Positions 1 through 8,139 of a stretch of DNA of 14,113 nucleotides are shown piece by piece. The stretch comes from Zetaproteobacteria bacterium (GTDB taxonomy: Bacteria; Pseudomonadota; Zetaproteobacteria; Mariprofundales; Mariprofundaceae). Under the pieces are notes generated by a model that saw only the letters and a program-made list of their open reading frames with translations, ran no database searches and had not been told where the DNA came from. How positions within the stretch are numbered: the stretch's first letter is position 1; each line of letters begins with the position of its first letter. The DNA lies in assembly GCA_021545665.1 (NCBI GenBank), contig JAJRTX010000086.1, positions 1 to 14,113 on the forward strand. Direction: 5' to 3'. Made by a program: the position numbers and the translations under genes.

Positions 1-161
1 AGGTCTGCCAGGATTTTAGGAACAAGGCAGATAAAATACAAAAAACTCATATATCCTAACCAAAATTAAGTTCCCTCAGACAATATCTCAACTTAACGTA
101 TCAAAAATGATTTTCCGACAGACCCATTTCTGAAGGTTTATCGGGCAGTGACGGGACTCAC

Positions 162-189
162 TTGTTTTTTCTTCTAAAAGGCTTATAAA
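162..189 (+). promoter_or_regulatory. possible promoter ahead of the lipid transport operon
   Basis: TTGTTT (162-167) and TATAAA (184-189) are separated by 16 bases and resemble sigma-70 boxes. If they are used, transcription would start at or next to the first ATG (196) and the first gene would be almost leaderless. This fits the lack of a well-placed ribosome binding site, since the only purine run (AAAAGG, 176-181) is 14 bases from the ATG. The AT-rich stretch 1-160 shows no gene. This is a weak call based on box resemblance alone. Confidence 0.2.
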
Positions 190-195
190 ACTGGT

Positions 196-1008
196 ATGAC
201 TGAGATGATGCAGAGTTTACACGGACAGGCAGATCGCCTGGGGGCGGCTACGTTGCATATAGCCGGTGATATCTGCCAGATTTACAGGTTGATGATATCG
301 GTACTTTCAGTGGGTTTACGTATGCGCTGGCTGACAAAGCCAGCTGTAGTCAATGTTGTCATCAGGCAAGTTTATTTCACAGGTATTCAGAGCCTGCCAT
401 GGGTTTTACTGCTCGCCGTCGGTGTCGGTGTTCTTGCAGTTTACAATATTGTCGAGTTTTCAAAAAGTATTCAGGATCTGTCACTCATTGGGCAGTTGAC
501 CTCAAATTTGCTGGTCCTGGAATTAGCACCTTTGCTTGTCACCATGCTGTTGCTGGCAAGATCTGGCGTTGCTGTTGTTACCGAACTGGGCACGATGCAT
601 GTGCGCGGTGAGGATCTGACTTTACACAGCCTGGGCATCAGCATTGATGAATATCTGTTTTGGCCGCGCTTGATGGCTTTTACACTTTGCGGATTGATAT
701 TAACCTTTTTGTTTGTAATTGTATCCATATGGCTTGGTGGACTTGTTGCTGACTGGAGTGATGCAATTAATTTCGTCGATTTCTTATATGAAGTGCGACG
801 TGGCACCAGCATGGAGGAAGTCGGTCTGCTCATTATTAAAGGGACGCTATACCCCATGTTCAGTGCTGTTATGTTGCTGTATCAGGGTTGCCGGGTAGGG
901 CGCGAACCCAATTTGATTCCCGTACATGCAACTTATGGCATTCTGGGCTCGTTGATGTTGGTTATTATGTCTGATGCTATCATAGCTCTTATACGTGAGA
1001 TATTATGA
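196..1008 (+). CDS. MlaE-family lipid ABC transporter permease
   Basis: This 270-residue protein is an integral inner-membrane permease of the MlaE/YrbE family, which moves phospholipids between the inner membrane and an MCE protein in the periplasm. Hydrophobic segments lie at about residues 65-85, 105-125, 158-185, 210-230 and 245-268. The family signature is clear: residues 109-134 carry a Glu-Leu-Ala-Pro helix, Ala-Arg-Ser-Gly and ELGTM. Residues 136-160 match the cytoplasmic coupling helix that normally contacts the ATPase, with a GED...LHSLGIS core. The C-terminal loop (232-247, GREPNL..VHAT) departs from the usual GAEGVG..TT motif. ATGs at 205 and 208 are alternative starts. The stop overlaps the next start as ATGA, so translation is probably coupled. 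Family assignment is confident; the exact lipid substrate cannot be told. Confidence 0.88.
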   Translation: MTEMMQSLHGQADRLGAATLHIAGDICQIYRLMISVLSVGLRMRWLTKPAVVNVVIRQVYFTGIQSLPWVLLLAVGVGVLAVYNIVEFSKSIQDLSLIGQLTSNLLVLELAPLLVTMLLLARSGVAVVTELGTMHVRGEDLTLHSLGISIDEYLFWPRLMAFTLCGLILTFLFVIVSIWLGGLVADWSDAINFVDFLYEVRRGTSMEEVGLLIIKGTLYPMFSAVMLLYQGCRVGREPNLIPVHATYGILGSLMLVIMSDAIIALIREIL

Positions 1009-1661
1009 AAAACACACTGTTCTGGCGCGAATTACAACTTGGATCCTTTGTTGTTCCGGCATCCCATGTTGATGTTGGCGAGCATGTACGGCTGGTGATG
1101 GATTCCCAGTGTCAATATGCCTTTATGCAACATTTGTTTGCTATGGCTGATGCCCCGGATGAGCGCGCATGGGATATATGGCTGGAAACAGAATCAGCCA
1201 GTTACCATGCCGGGGTTGCTGAATTTATCACCCGACTTGGCAGCGTGATTCGTCATCAGGGGCTATTGTCTAACTTAAGCCTGCGAGAAAACCTGCTACT
1301 GCCTTTTTTATACCGGGGAGATCAGGAACTTCTTGAGCGGGCCATGGATGAGTTGGATGAAGTCGCTAACTGGCTGGGTCTGTCCGCCATGCTGGATCAA
1401 CAGGCAGGTGAGCGTACAACATATATTCATGCGCTGGTTAGTCTGGGGCGTTGTTTGCTTATGAAGCCGCCTGTTATCGTTGCCCAGGAAGCTCATTTCG
1501 GTATGTCTCCGGATCATCTTAATCATTTCAGGAACTTAAGCATGGCAGCTTTTGAAAGACTGGGATCCGGATTATTATATTTGACTGCCAGCCCTGATGA
1601 AGGCTCGGGCCTTGATTTTTCAAGAACATTGACCGCTGGATCGGATCATGAAAGCCTTTAA
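1005..1661 (+). CDS. degenerate MlaF-like ABC ATPase subunit (predicted pseudo-ATPase)
   Basis: This 218-residue protein occupies the MlaF position between permease and MCE genes. It still lines up with the ABC fold: a Q-loop region with Q85 followed by LLSNLSLRENLLLP (87-100), a helical region 106-130, and a Walker B-like strand PPVIVAQE (155-162). The catalytic motifs are lost. Residues 31-41 (VMDSQCQYAFM) stand where the Gly-rich, Lys-containing Walker A loop belongs. Residues 134-140 (AGERTTY) replace the LSGG signature, Walker B Asp is Gln161 while Glu162 remains, and LTAS (193-196) replaces the switch His. It is about 40 residues shorter than typical MlaF. The ATGA overlap with the permease gene and the intact frame suggest a maintained protein rather than a dead gene. 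The inference is a structural, non-hydrolysing subunit; the family link rests on context plus residual motifs. Confidence 0.72.
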   Translation: MKNTLFWRELQLGSFVVPASHVDVGEHVRLVMDSQCQYAFMQHLFAMADAPDERAWDIWLETESASYHAGVAEFITRLGSVIRHQGLLSNLSLRENLLLPFLYRGDQELLERAMDELDEVANWLGLSAMLDQQAGERTTYIHALVSLGRCLLMKPPVIVAQEAHFGMSPDHLNHFRNLSMAAFERLGSGLLYLTASPDEGSGLDFSRTLTAGSDHESL

Positions 1662-1711
1662 AGTCAGAATATCTAACGTGCATTGTTTGTTGCATGGTTA
1701 AAGGAGAATAA

Positions 1712-2239
1712 GTGCGAGAGCAGGTTTCAGATATACGCCGCCAGGTTGGCTGGTTCGTTATAATAGGCATTGCCGCTATCGCGCTGATACTGCTGATGGT
1801 CGGCCTGCAATCAGATATGCTGGCAAAAAAATTCCGACTTTCATTTTCACCACCGTCTGCATCTGCATTTTATGTCGGTCAGCCTGTTAATTTTCAGGGC
1901 TTTACCATAGGGCGCATTGGTAAAATGAGTTTAAAGGCCAATGGTCAGGTTCATATTAGTCTGCTGCTGCTGGAACGTTATCATACCATGTTGCATCAAG
2001 GCAGTAATATACACCTTGTCAGGGATGGCTTGATTGGTGAACAGACGGTTGAGATTACGGCAGGCGATATCAGTAAAGCTATAATTCTGGATGGTCAGAT
2101 CATCAAGTTTAAAGCCACTCCATCAATTGAACAATTATTACAGAACATCAATCCGGCTATAGATAATGCCAATACCCTGCTTGGTGAACTGGTGTTGCTG
2201 GCCAGATGGCTGAATGATCCGCAAAGTGATATCCGATAG
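1712..2239 (+). CDS. MCE-domain (MlaD-like) protein, N-terminal part ending at in-frame TAG
   Basis: The start is GTG, with AAGGAG at 1701-1706 placed 5 bases upstream. The 175 residues hold a short cytoplasmic tail, one membrane anchor (about 13-33) and an MCE domain (about 38-118), with the family's G.PV.F.G...G.I.....  and LI.E..V.I pattern visible at residues 57-66 and 107-115. MCE proteins of this type form a periplasmic ring that passes lipids to or from the MlaE permease. The frame ends at TAG (2237-2239), just where the C-terminal helical region should begin. The next gene continues in exactly the same frame, four codons after the TAG, and reads as the missing tail. The two together would make a normal-sized protein of about 330 residues. 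Either the gene is split by a nonsense change, or the TAG is an error or is read through. Confidence 0.8.
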   Translation: MREQVSDIRRQVGWFVIIGIAAIALILLMVGLQSDMLAKKFRLSFSPPSASAFYVGQPVNFQGFTIGRIGKMSLKANGQVHISLLLLERYHTMLHQGSNIHLVRDGLIGEQTVEITAGDISKAIILDGQIIKFKATPSIEQLLQNINPAIDNANTLLGELVLLARWLNDPQSDIR

Positions 2240-2251
2240 GTAACTGCTCGC

Positions 2252-2710
2252 ATGAATGAAGTCAGTATAGATTTGAACCGTCAGAATGTCAGGAAAATGG
2301 TACAGAGTTTTGCTGATGTGCTGGAAGATCTGCAATCGTTAACAGCGACCTTGCAGGAACATCATATTGCTGAAGAATTGTCTGCTTCACTGCAGGCAAC
2401 AACACAAATTCTCAAAGACATAAGGCCATTTTCAGAAGGGTTTGCCAAACAGGGGCCAAAAAGTCTGGAACTGATGAACAGCCTGCTGACGCATGTTGAT
2501 AAATTATCCAGATCGCTGGATAAAGTTGCAGCGGATTTATCTGAATTAACGCCGGAATTACCCGGTCTGGCTCGGGAATCAAAGAGCACCATTCATGAAA
2601 TGCAGGATTTGCTGAAGCAAATGCAGGGTTCATGGCTGCTGGGTAATGGTGGTGGAGTGAAAGAGGGTGCAGATCCTGTAGCACCACCGGTGCTGGATTT
2701 GCACCCATGA
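2252..2710 (+). CDS. C-terminal helical part of the MCE protein (same frame, after the TAG)
   Basis: The 152 residues have no signal peptide or membrane segment, although an MCE tail belongs in the periplasm. They are mostly amphipathic helix with heptad-like Leu/Ile spacing (about 10-130) and end in a QGSWLLGN motif followed by a Pro-rich tail. This is how the C-terminus of many longer MlaD-type proteins looks. The reading frame is the same as that of the preceding MCE gene, and the codons between are TAG GTA ACT GCT CGC ATG. A separate start at 2252 has only a weak, distant AGG (2238-2240) behind it. As a separately made protein it would lack the anchor needed for export, so I read it as part of one 1712-2710 gene. 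The stop overlaps the next start as ATGA. Confidence 0.65.
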   Translation: MNEVSIDLNRQNVRKMVQSFADVLEDLQSLTATLQEHHIAEELSASLQATTQILKDIRPFSEGFAKQGPKSLELMNSLLTHVDKLSRSLDKVAADLSELTPELPGLARESKSTIHEMQDLLKQMQGSWLLGNGGGVKEGADPVAPPVLDLHP

Positions 2711-3651
2711 GGTTGGCTGACAAATTGCAGGTTATTTTTGTACAGTTGATGCTTGTACTTATGTTGATCATGACGATGACATCATGCGGTGGCGGACACC
2801 ATAAACCAGTAACTATCGAGAATCCTTATGCATCACGTGCACAGGGTTTTATCAACAATGGAAAGACTGCCATGCAGCAGGAGCACTGGCAGGCCGCAGA
2901 ACAAAGCTTCTCGCGTGCCTTGATGGCGGCGCAGTTGGCCGACAATACACCTCTGATTAGTCAATCATGGTATAATACAGGTATGGCGCATGCGGCCATG
3001 GGGCATTATTTGAAAGCTAAACATGCATACAGCAGAACTATCAGGCTGGCGGAACAGCATAAGTATGATGTGATAGAGATGCGAGCCCGTCTTGCCTTAA
3101 CATTGCTTAACTTACATTCCAATATGCCGGTTTCAGATATGGCACTAAATGAGTTGTTTAGCAAGAGAAAGTGGCCTGTCGATATTTACTTGCAGGTAGC
3201 ACGTATCGCACAACTGCAAAAACAACCTGTACAGGCAAAATATGCATATAACGCAGTTTTGAATTTCAGGGATGAAGGAAAAGTCGCCCTGAAAATGAAA
3301 GCAGAAGCTCATATGGGACTGGCTCTGCTGGCAAAATCATCTGGTGAATGGATTAAGGCACATGATCAGGCTGACAAAACGCTGGCTATTTGCCATCGTA
3401 TCGGAGCAGCCAGACTGACGGCCCATGCTCTTTTGCTGAAGGGGCAATTGCCGGGTGACTCCGATACATATGATGTTCGCCGGGATCAGTTGGTACGTGC
3501 TCTGGATATTTATTTGGTATTAGAAGATATTCGTGGACAGAAACAGAGTTTAATTCATCTTGGTAATCTGGCAGCGGCGGCAGAGGACAAGCAGGCAGTA
3601 GAGCGGATACAGTTGCGTTTAAAAGCGTTAGACGACAAGCTTGTGCAATGA
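2707..3651 (+). CDS. TPR-repeat lipoprotein
   Basis: This 314-residue protein starts with a positively charged, hydrophobic leader (residues 3-24) ending at a lipobox-like MTSC, so Cys27 is the probable lipidated residue. The -3 position is Met rather than Leu, a mild departure. A Gly-rich linker follows, then tetratricopeptide-like helical pairs, clearest at about residues 47-120 (A..Y...G......A...F..A pattern) and again at about 190-300. It should be an envelope lipoprotein acting as a protein-binding scaffold. Its position directly after the MCE gene, with a 4-base overlap, suggests a partner of the lipid transporter, perhaps in place of a soluble MlaC or an outer-membrane MlaA. That role is inferred from context only. 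I recognise no closer family. Confidence 0.75.
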   Translation: MRLADKLQVIFVQLMLVLMLIMTMTSCGGGHHKPVTIENPYASRAQGFINNGKTAMQQEHWQAAEQSFSRALMAAQLADNTPLISQSWYNTGMAHAAMGHYLKAKHAYSRTIRLAEQHKYDVIEMRARLALTLLNLHSNMPVSDMALNELFSKRKWPVDIYLQVARIAQLQKQPVQAKYAYNAVLNFRDEGKVALKMKAEAHMGLALLAKSSGEWIKAHDQADKTLAICHRIGAARLTAHALLLKGQLPGDSDTYDVRRDQLVRALDIYLVLEDIRGQKQSLIHLGNLAAAAEDKQAVERIQLRLKALDDKLVQ

Positions 3652-3658
3652 AGTCTAT

Positions 3659-4150
3659 ATGGGTGAGATGATGAGTGATCCGTGTGAACAGGAAGCTGTG
3701 TTCTCAGAGTGCGGAAGCGGCCACATGGGCAAGCTTTGTCTGCAACTGAATTGCAACAGCGACTGTGTCCATGTGCTGCGCTCCATGGTTACTGTGATGA
3801 CAGCTCGTGCAGGCATGGATGAATTACAAAGCAACCGGGTGGCTATTGCCGTGGACGAAGTCTTTGCCAATATTGCTGCACATGCCTATGCAGGGAATCC
3901 CGGACGGGTGGAATTGGAAACACAGATCATTCAAGGTGATGGCAAGCATAAGGAACTGGTTTTTTACTTCAGGGATTATGCCTCCGTGTGCTGGACAGGA
4001 AGTCTTGAGGGTATCACAGCAGAGGTTCCGGATGTGGAAACACTCTGCCCTGGTGGACTTGGGCTGAAATTAATCTGCTCAGTTGCAGATTATTGTAAAC
4101 ATGAAATTCTCGACGATGGTAATTGCTGGCAACTTGGTTTTATAATTTAG
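3659..4150 (+). CDS. RsbW/SpoIIAB-like ATP-binding protein (anti-sigma/serine kinase type)
   Basis: This is a small histidine-kinase-type ATPase of 163 residues. The N box is well kept (residues 61-77, VAIAVDEVFANIAAHAY, with Glu67 and Asn71). The G2 box is present (GGLGLKLI, 132-139). The usual G1 motif D.G.G is altered to DYASV (106-110), so ATP binding may be unusual. RsbW-type proteins bind a STAS protein and a sigma factor or other target in turn, and phosphorylate the STAS serine. The STAS partner is the next gene. An upstream TTG (3641) in the same frame would overlap the lipoprotein gene. I prefer ATG 3659, though ATG 3668 or 3671, behind GGGTGAG, are possible. No sigma factor or PP2C phosphatase is visible nearby. 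Confidence 0.75.
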   Translation: MGEMMSDPCEQEAVFSECGSGHMGKLCLQLNCNSDCVHVLRSMVTVMTARAGMDELQSNRVAIAVDEVFANIAAHAYAGNPGRVELETQIIQGDGKHKELVFYFRDYASVCWTGSLEGITAEVPDVETLCPGGLGLKLICSVADYCKHEILDDGNCWQLGFII

Positions 4151-4171
4151 GATAGTAACAAGGGGTTTTTG

Positions 4172-4510
4172 ATGAGGGAAGCAGATATGAAATTGATGTT
4201 CGAGCTTGAAGATCAGGGAGAAAACCACGTTTTGTTACGCGTCAAAGGTGATGTCACGATTCATACATCACCGCGTCTGAGGGAGCAGCTTAAACCTTTA
4301 TTCTCAGCCCAGATGAAAGAGGTTCATGTGGCATTGGATGGTGTGGATTTTATGGATTCTTCAGGTATTGCCACCCTGGTGGAAGGTCTGCAATGGGGGC
4401 GATTGACCGGAGGTCATTTTGTGCTGTCCGGACTGAGAAGGAATGTCCGTGATGTTTTTTCTCTGGCAAAACTGGACATGGTATTTGAAATTGTAGACTC
4501 TACTGTATGA
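4172..4510 (+). CDS. STAS-domain anti-sigma factor antagonist (SpoIIAA/RsbV-like)
   Basis: The 112 residues make a single STAS domain. The phosphorylation loop is intact as DFMDSSGIA (59-67), and by comparison with SpoIIAA the second serine (Ser64) is the expected phosphate acceptor. A good ribosome binding site, AAGGGG (4160-4165), lies 6 bases before ATG 4172, which decides the start over the TTG three bases earlier. ATG 4187 is also possible. Placement directly after an RsbW-like kinase points to a partner-switching pair. Because MlaB of Mla systems is also a STAS protein, a direct role in the lipid transporter is an alternative. The kept phosphoserine loop and the adjacent kinase favour partner switching. 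The gene ends in an ATGA overlap with ubiD. Confidence 0.85.
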   Translation: MREADMKLMFELEDQGENHVLLRVKGDVTIHTSPRLREQLKPLFSAQMKEVHVALDGVDFMDSSGIATLVEGLQWGRLTGGHFVLSGLRRNVRDVFSLAKLDMVFEIVDSTV

Positions 4511-5967
4511 GCTATCCCGATCTGCGTACATTTGTAGCTGATCTTGAACAAAGGGATTTATTAAAACGTATTCAACAGGAAATCAGTACAGAACTGGAGA
4601 TGACTGAAATTTCGGATCGTGTGCTACGGGCTGCCGGGCCTGCACTGCTGTTTGAAAATGTAAAAGGCCACACTATGCCTGTTTTGACCAATCTGTTTGG
4701 CACTGCTGAGCGTATTGCACTGGGCATGGGACGTGAGTCAGCCGATGAACTGCGTGGAATCGGTGAATTGCTGGCATATTTGAAAGAACCCGAGCCGCCC
4801 AAAGGTCTGAAAGATGCCTGGGAAAGATTCCCTATGCTAAAAAAAGTCTTACATATGAACCCTAAAATAGTCAAAAAAGCGGCATGGCGGGAACTGGTAC
4901 TGACAGGAGATGATGTTGATCTGACTAAACTGCCGATCCAGTTGTGCTGGCCGCAGGACGCTGCACCTTTACTCACCTGGGGACTGGTAGTTACCAAAGG
5001 TCCCAACAAGGATCGTCAGAATATCGGTATTTATCGCCAGCAACTGATCGGCAAAAATAAACTGATTATGCGTTGGCTTAAACACCGTGGCGGCGCACAG
5101 GATCACCGTGAGGCTAAACAGGCCGGAGCAACTTCGTTCCCGTGTGCTGTCGTCATTGGTGCTGATCCAGCCACTATACTGGCCGCTGTCACCCCCATTC
5201 CTGATACATTATCAGAATACCAGTTTGCCGGCCTGTTGCGCGGAAAAAAAACAGTCCTGACAGATTGCCAGAGTGTGCCTTTGCAGGTGCCTGCCAACGC
5301 GGAGATTGTGTTGGAAGGCCATGTTTCACTCGATGAATATGCCGAGGAAGGGCCATTTGGTGATCACACTGGTTATTACAATGAAACGGATATGTTTCCG
5401 GTATTTACGGTTGAAACCATCAGCATGCGCAAAGATGCAATCTATCACTCTACCCATACCGGCAAACCACCGGATGAACCTGCTGTGCTGGGTCTGGCTT
5501 TCAATGAAGTATTTGTGCCGATTCTGCAAAAGCAGTTCCCTGAGATTGTCGACTTCTATCTACCCATGGAGGGTTGCTCCTATCGCGTGGCGGTTGTTTC
5601 CATTCGCAAGGGCTATGCCGGGCATGCCAAGCGGGTCATGTTCGGGATATGGTCTTATCTCAGACAGTTTATGTATACCAAGTTTATTATCATCGTTGAT
5701 GAAGATATCGATTGTCGCTCATGGCCGGAAGTCATTTGGGCTATATCAACCCGCTGTGATCCGGTTCGTGATTTCACTATGACTGAGAATACCCCCATTG
5801 ATTATCTTGATTTTGCCTCACCTGTGGCCGGCCTTGGCTCCAAAGTCGGTATCGATGCAACCAATAAATATGATGGAGAAACATCCCGTGAATGGGGTAT
5901 TCCGATAGCTATGGATGAACAGGTGAAAGCCCGTATCGATACCATCTGGACAGCATTGGATCTGTGA
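4507..5967 (+). CDS. ubiD: UbiD, 3-octaprenyl-4-hydroxybenzoate carboxy-lyase
   Basis: UbiD decarboxylates 3-polyprenyl-4-hydroxybenzoate in ubiquinone synthesis, using prenylated FMN made by UbiX. The 486 residues are close to the family's usual 490-500. Visible family blocks are [11 protein letters not shown] (134-144), NIGIYRQQ (172-179), [13 protein letters not shown] (188-200) around the cofactor and metal site, and the acidic run [16 protein letters not shown] (276-291) that carries catalytic glutamates. The start overlaps the STAS stop (ATGA), and no separate ribosome binding site is seen, so translation is likely coupled. No UbiX is in the window. Its presence at the end of a lipid transport/partner-switching run may be simple co-transcription. 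A UbiD-type decarboxylase of another aromatic acid cannot be excluded, but length and motifs fit UbiD. Confidence 0.92.
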   Translation: MSYPDLRTFVADLEQRDLLKRIQQEISTELEMTEISDRVLRAAGPALLFENVKGHTMPVLTNLFGTAERIALGMGRESADELRGIGELLAYLKEPEPPKGLKDAWERFPMLKKVLHMNPKIVKKAAWRELVLTGDDVDLTKLPIQLCWPQDAAPLLTWGLVVTKGPNKDRQNIGIYRQQLIGKNKLIMRWLKHRGGAQDHREAKQAGATSFPCAVVIGADPATILAAVTPIPDTLSEYQFAGLLRGKKTVLTDCQSVPLQVPANAEIVLEGHVSLDEYAEEGPFGDHTGYYNETDMFPVFTVETISMRKDAIYHSTHTGKPPDEPAVLGLAFNEVFVPILQKQFPEIVDFYLPMEGCSYRVAVVSIRKGYAGHAKRVMFGIWSYLRQFMYTKFIIIVDEDIDCRSWPEVIWAISTRCDPVRDFTMTENTPIDYLDFASPVAGLGSKVGIDATNKYDGETSREWGIPIAMDEQVKARIDTIWTALDL

Positions 5968-6168
5968 AGCAGTGGGATCCCAGGAGATGCCATTCTAATA
6001 GTTTCATAAATAAAGCACATGCAGAGTTGGGGCGCCTGTGGGGTTCCATTCGCAGCGTTGCACCGGCTTACCATAGCCATACTATGCCTACGCCGATGCG
6101 CCTTGCGGAAGACTGCACAGTGGATCGCTGTATATGGCCTTATTTATGAAGGTATTAGTATCTTCCAT

Positions 6169-8112
6169 ATGAAGCGGATTCAGATATCCAGACTAAGGAT
6201 GCCATTGTTGTTGACGGCACTCATTCTGACCTGTGCGGGCGCTGCCTATTTTTTTCTGTATGAAAATAATTATGACATAGTCGATGGCAACAGTTTCGCC
6301 AAAGGCACGCTTGCTTATCAGCAGGGACGATTTAATGAAGCTGCCAGATTATTTAAGGCTGGTGCCGAAATGGGGGATAGAAAAGCTCAATACCGCTATG
6401 CTATGTTATATCGTGAAGGTAAGGGTGTAGGCCTGAATAATGCCGAAGCTGCACTCTGGTTAAAGCTTGCCTCTGTCCAGAGCTATGCTGAGGCGCAGTA
6501 TCAACTTGGTATATTGCTGGAAACAGGTTTAGATATGGAGCATCCGAATCTCCCGGCAGCGATGAACTGGTACCATAAGGCGGCGACACAGGGTTACGCA
6601 CCGGCCCAGTACCGCATGGCTGTGGCCTATGCTGAAGGAAGGGGGACAGACCAATCCGATGCGGAGGCGCTTGGCTGGGCTATCAAGGCTGTAAACTCTC
6701 AGCACAAAGATGCAGTAGTATTCTTGCAACAGCTAATCAACAAAGTAAAAACCAAAGCATTTAAGGGTGATTCGGAATCACAGTTCACTTTGGCTATGAT
6801 GTATCAGCAGGGCTCGGGTGTAGCAGCAGATGCACGGGAAGCTCATAGCTGGCTGCGACAGAGTGCTGAGAATGGTAAGGCAGAGGCTCAGTTTTATCTG
6901 GCAAAATTATTAATTTCACAAAATAATGATAAAAAAATAGAAGATGCCGCAGGTTGGTATCTTAAAGCGGCACGTCAGGGGCATAAACAGGCTGCTGCTG
7001 ATGTTGGAGTTATGTTTGCTTTGGGTCAGGGAATCCGGCGTGATGACCTGCAAGCTATCCAATGGCTGCATATGGCCGCTACATCAGGTATACCCCGAGC
7101 CCAAATAAATCTGGGGATATTATACGCAGAGGGTCAAGGCGTTGTTCACAACGATAAAAATGCAGTGAAATGGCTGAAGCTTGCAGCTGGAAATGGATTG
7201 GCAGAGGCTCAGAATAATCTGGCTGTCATGTATGCTCTGGGCAGAGGTGTACCAGCAGATATGTCACAATCCATAAAATGGTTGCAGCAGGCAGTGGTTA
7301 CAAATGGACTGGCCCAGTTTAATCTAGGCTTGATTTATCTGCGCGGGCTTGGTGTAAGGCAAGATGATGAGGCAGCAGTACACTTATTTCAAAAGGCTCA
7401 GAGCCATGGCAGTAAACACGCTGCTCTGCTACTCGGAATGCTCTATCATTTGGGTCGAGGTGTCGGCTATGATGAGAAACAGGCGCTGTACTGGTATCAG
7501 CAGGCTGTTGATATGGGTTTCACGGATGCCGTTTTTAATCTGGCGGTGCTGTATTACAAAGATTTGAGCACTCCAGACAGTTTCGACAGGGCATTTAATC
7601 TGTTTTCTCATGCAGCACAGTCAGGTGATATACTGGCTATCAATATCGTCGCATCCATGTACCAACGCGGTCAGGGTGTACCATTCAATGGCAAAAAGGC
7701 GGTTTACTGGTTTCGAAAAGCGGCTGTCGTTGGTGACAGTCTGGCTCAGTTCAATCTGGGCAACCTTTATCGCAAGGGTCAGGGTGTTGAGCAGCATGAT
7801 GAAAGTGCTTTCAGGTGGTATCGTAAATCGGCAGAACAGGGTTACGCCCCGGCACAGAACTCGCTGGCCTACATGTATGCTATGGGACGGGGGACTCCGG
7901 CAGACGCATTACAGGCTCGGCAGTGGTTTGAAAAAGCTTTGGCACAGGGTTTGAGCATTGCCCAGCAAAATATCAGCTTACTCAAACATCATCAAACCGG
8001 TTATACATTGGTAAGTCAGGTAACAGATGTACAGATTCACAGCTCAATTCTGACTGAAAAGGTGGTCGATCTAAATCATTGGCTGGAGCTGCAACGAGTA
8101 CCTGCTTTATAA
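6169..8112 (+). CDS. membrane-anchored Sel1-repeat protein
   Basis: From ATG 6169 the protein has 647 residues. The same frame is open back to 6019, but those 50 residues look non-coding, and MKRIQISRLRM followed by a hydrophobic segment (about residues 11-31) makes a natural start with a signal anchor. No strong ribosome binding site is seen; GAAGG at 6148-6152 is too far. The rest is about 14 Sel1-like repeats of roughly 36 residues, with the pattern A.AQ..LG.LY..G.GV..D...A..W...AA..G. The repeat near residue 190 and those near 250 and 470 are degenerate. The last 45 residues have no repeat. Sel1 proteins are scaffolds for protein-protein contacts, often at the envelope; the partner here is unknown. 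The 200-base gap from ubiD suggests its own promoter, not identified. Confidence 0.82.
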   Translation: MKRIQISRLRMPLLLTALILTCAGAAYFFLYENNYDIVDGNSFAKGTLAYQQGRFNEAARLFKAGAEMGDRKAQYRYAMLYREGKGVGLNNAEAALWLKLASVQSYAEAQYQLGILLETGLDMEHPNLPAAMNWYHKAATQGYAPAQYRMAVAYAEGRGTDQSDAEALGWAIKAVNSQHKDAVVFLQQLINKVKTKAFKGDSESQFTLAMMYQQGSGVAADAREAHSWLRQSAENGKAEAQFYLAKLLISQNNDKKIEDAAGWYLKAARQGHKQAAADVGVMFALGQGIRRDDLQAIQWLHMAATSGIPRAQINLGILYAEGQGVVHNDKNAVKWLKLAAGNGLAEAQNNLAVMYALGRGVPADMSQSIKWLQQAVVTNGLAQFNLGLIYLRGLGVRQDDEAAVHLFQKAQSHGSKHAALLLGMLYHLGRGVGYDEKQALYWYQQAVDMGFTDAVFNLAVLYYKDLSTPDSFDRAFNLFSHAAQSGDILAINIVASMYQRGQGVPFNGKKAVYWFRKAAVVGDSLAQFNLGNLYRKGQGVEQHDESAFRWYRKSAEQGYAPAQNSLAYMYAMGRGTPADALQARQWFEKALAQGLSIAQQNISLLKHHQTGYTLVSQVTDVQIHSSILTEKVVDLNHWLELQRVPAL

Positions 8113-8130
8113 AGAACAAGCCAGCTACAT

Positions 8131-8139
8131 ATAAAAATG
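8131..8139 (-). terminator. T-run terminating the SRP RNA
   Basis: Five consecutive T on the - strand (8137-8133) come one base after the GC-rich 18-pair closing stem of the SRP RNA, as in a Rho-independent terminator that uses the RNA's own stem. Confidence 0.5.

Noticed and set aside
471..857. 128-codon - strand frame inside the permease gene
   Set aside because: Shadow of the MlaE-like gene, which has clear family motifs.
2237..2239. TAG as pyrrolysine or reassigned amber codon
   Set aside because: TAG ends mpl and the RsbW-like gene normally in this window, and nothing points to a pyrrolysine system.
4572..5009. 145-codon - strand frame inside ubiD
   Set aside because: Antisense shadow with low-complexity Ser-rich composition.
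5273..5782. 169-codon + strand frame inside ubiD
   Set aside because: Out-of-frame shadow of a strongly conserved gene.
5964..6149. 61-codon open frame overlapping the ubiD stop as GTGA
   Set aside because: No recognisable motif and no ribosome binding site; composition looks like a chance frame in the ubiD-Sel1 gap.
6019..6168. N-terminal 50-residue extension of the Sel1 protein
   Set aside because: Rich in Cys/Arg/Trp and unlike a leader; the signal anchor begins naturally at ATG 6169.
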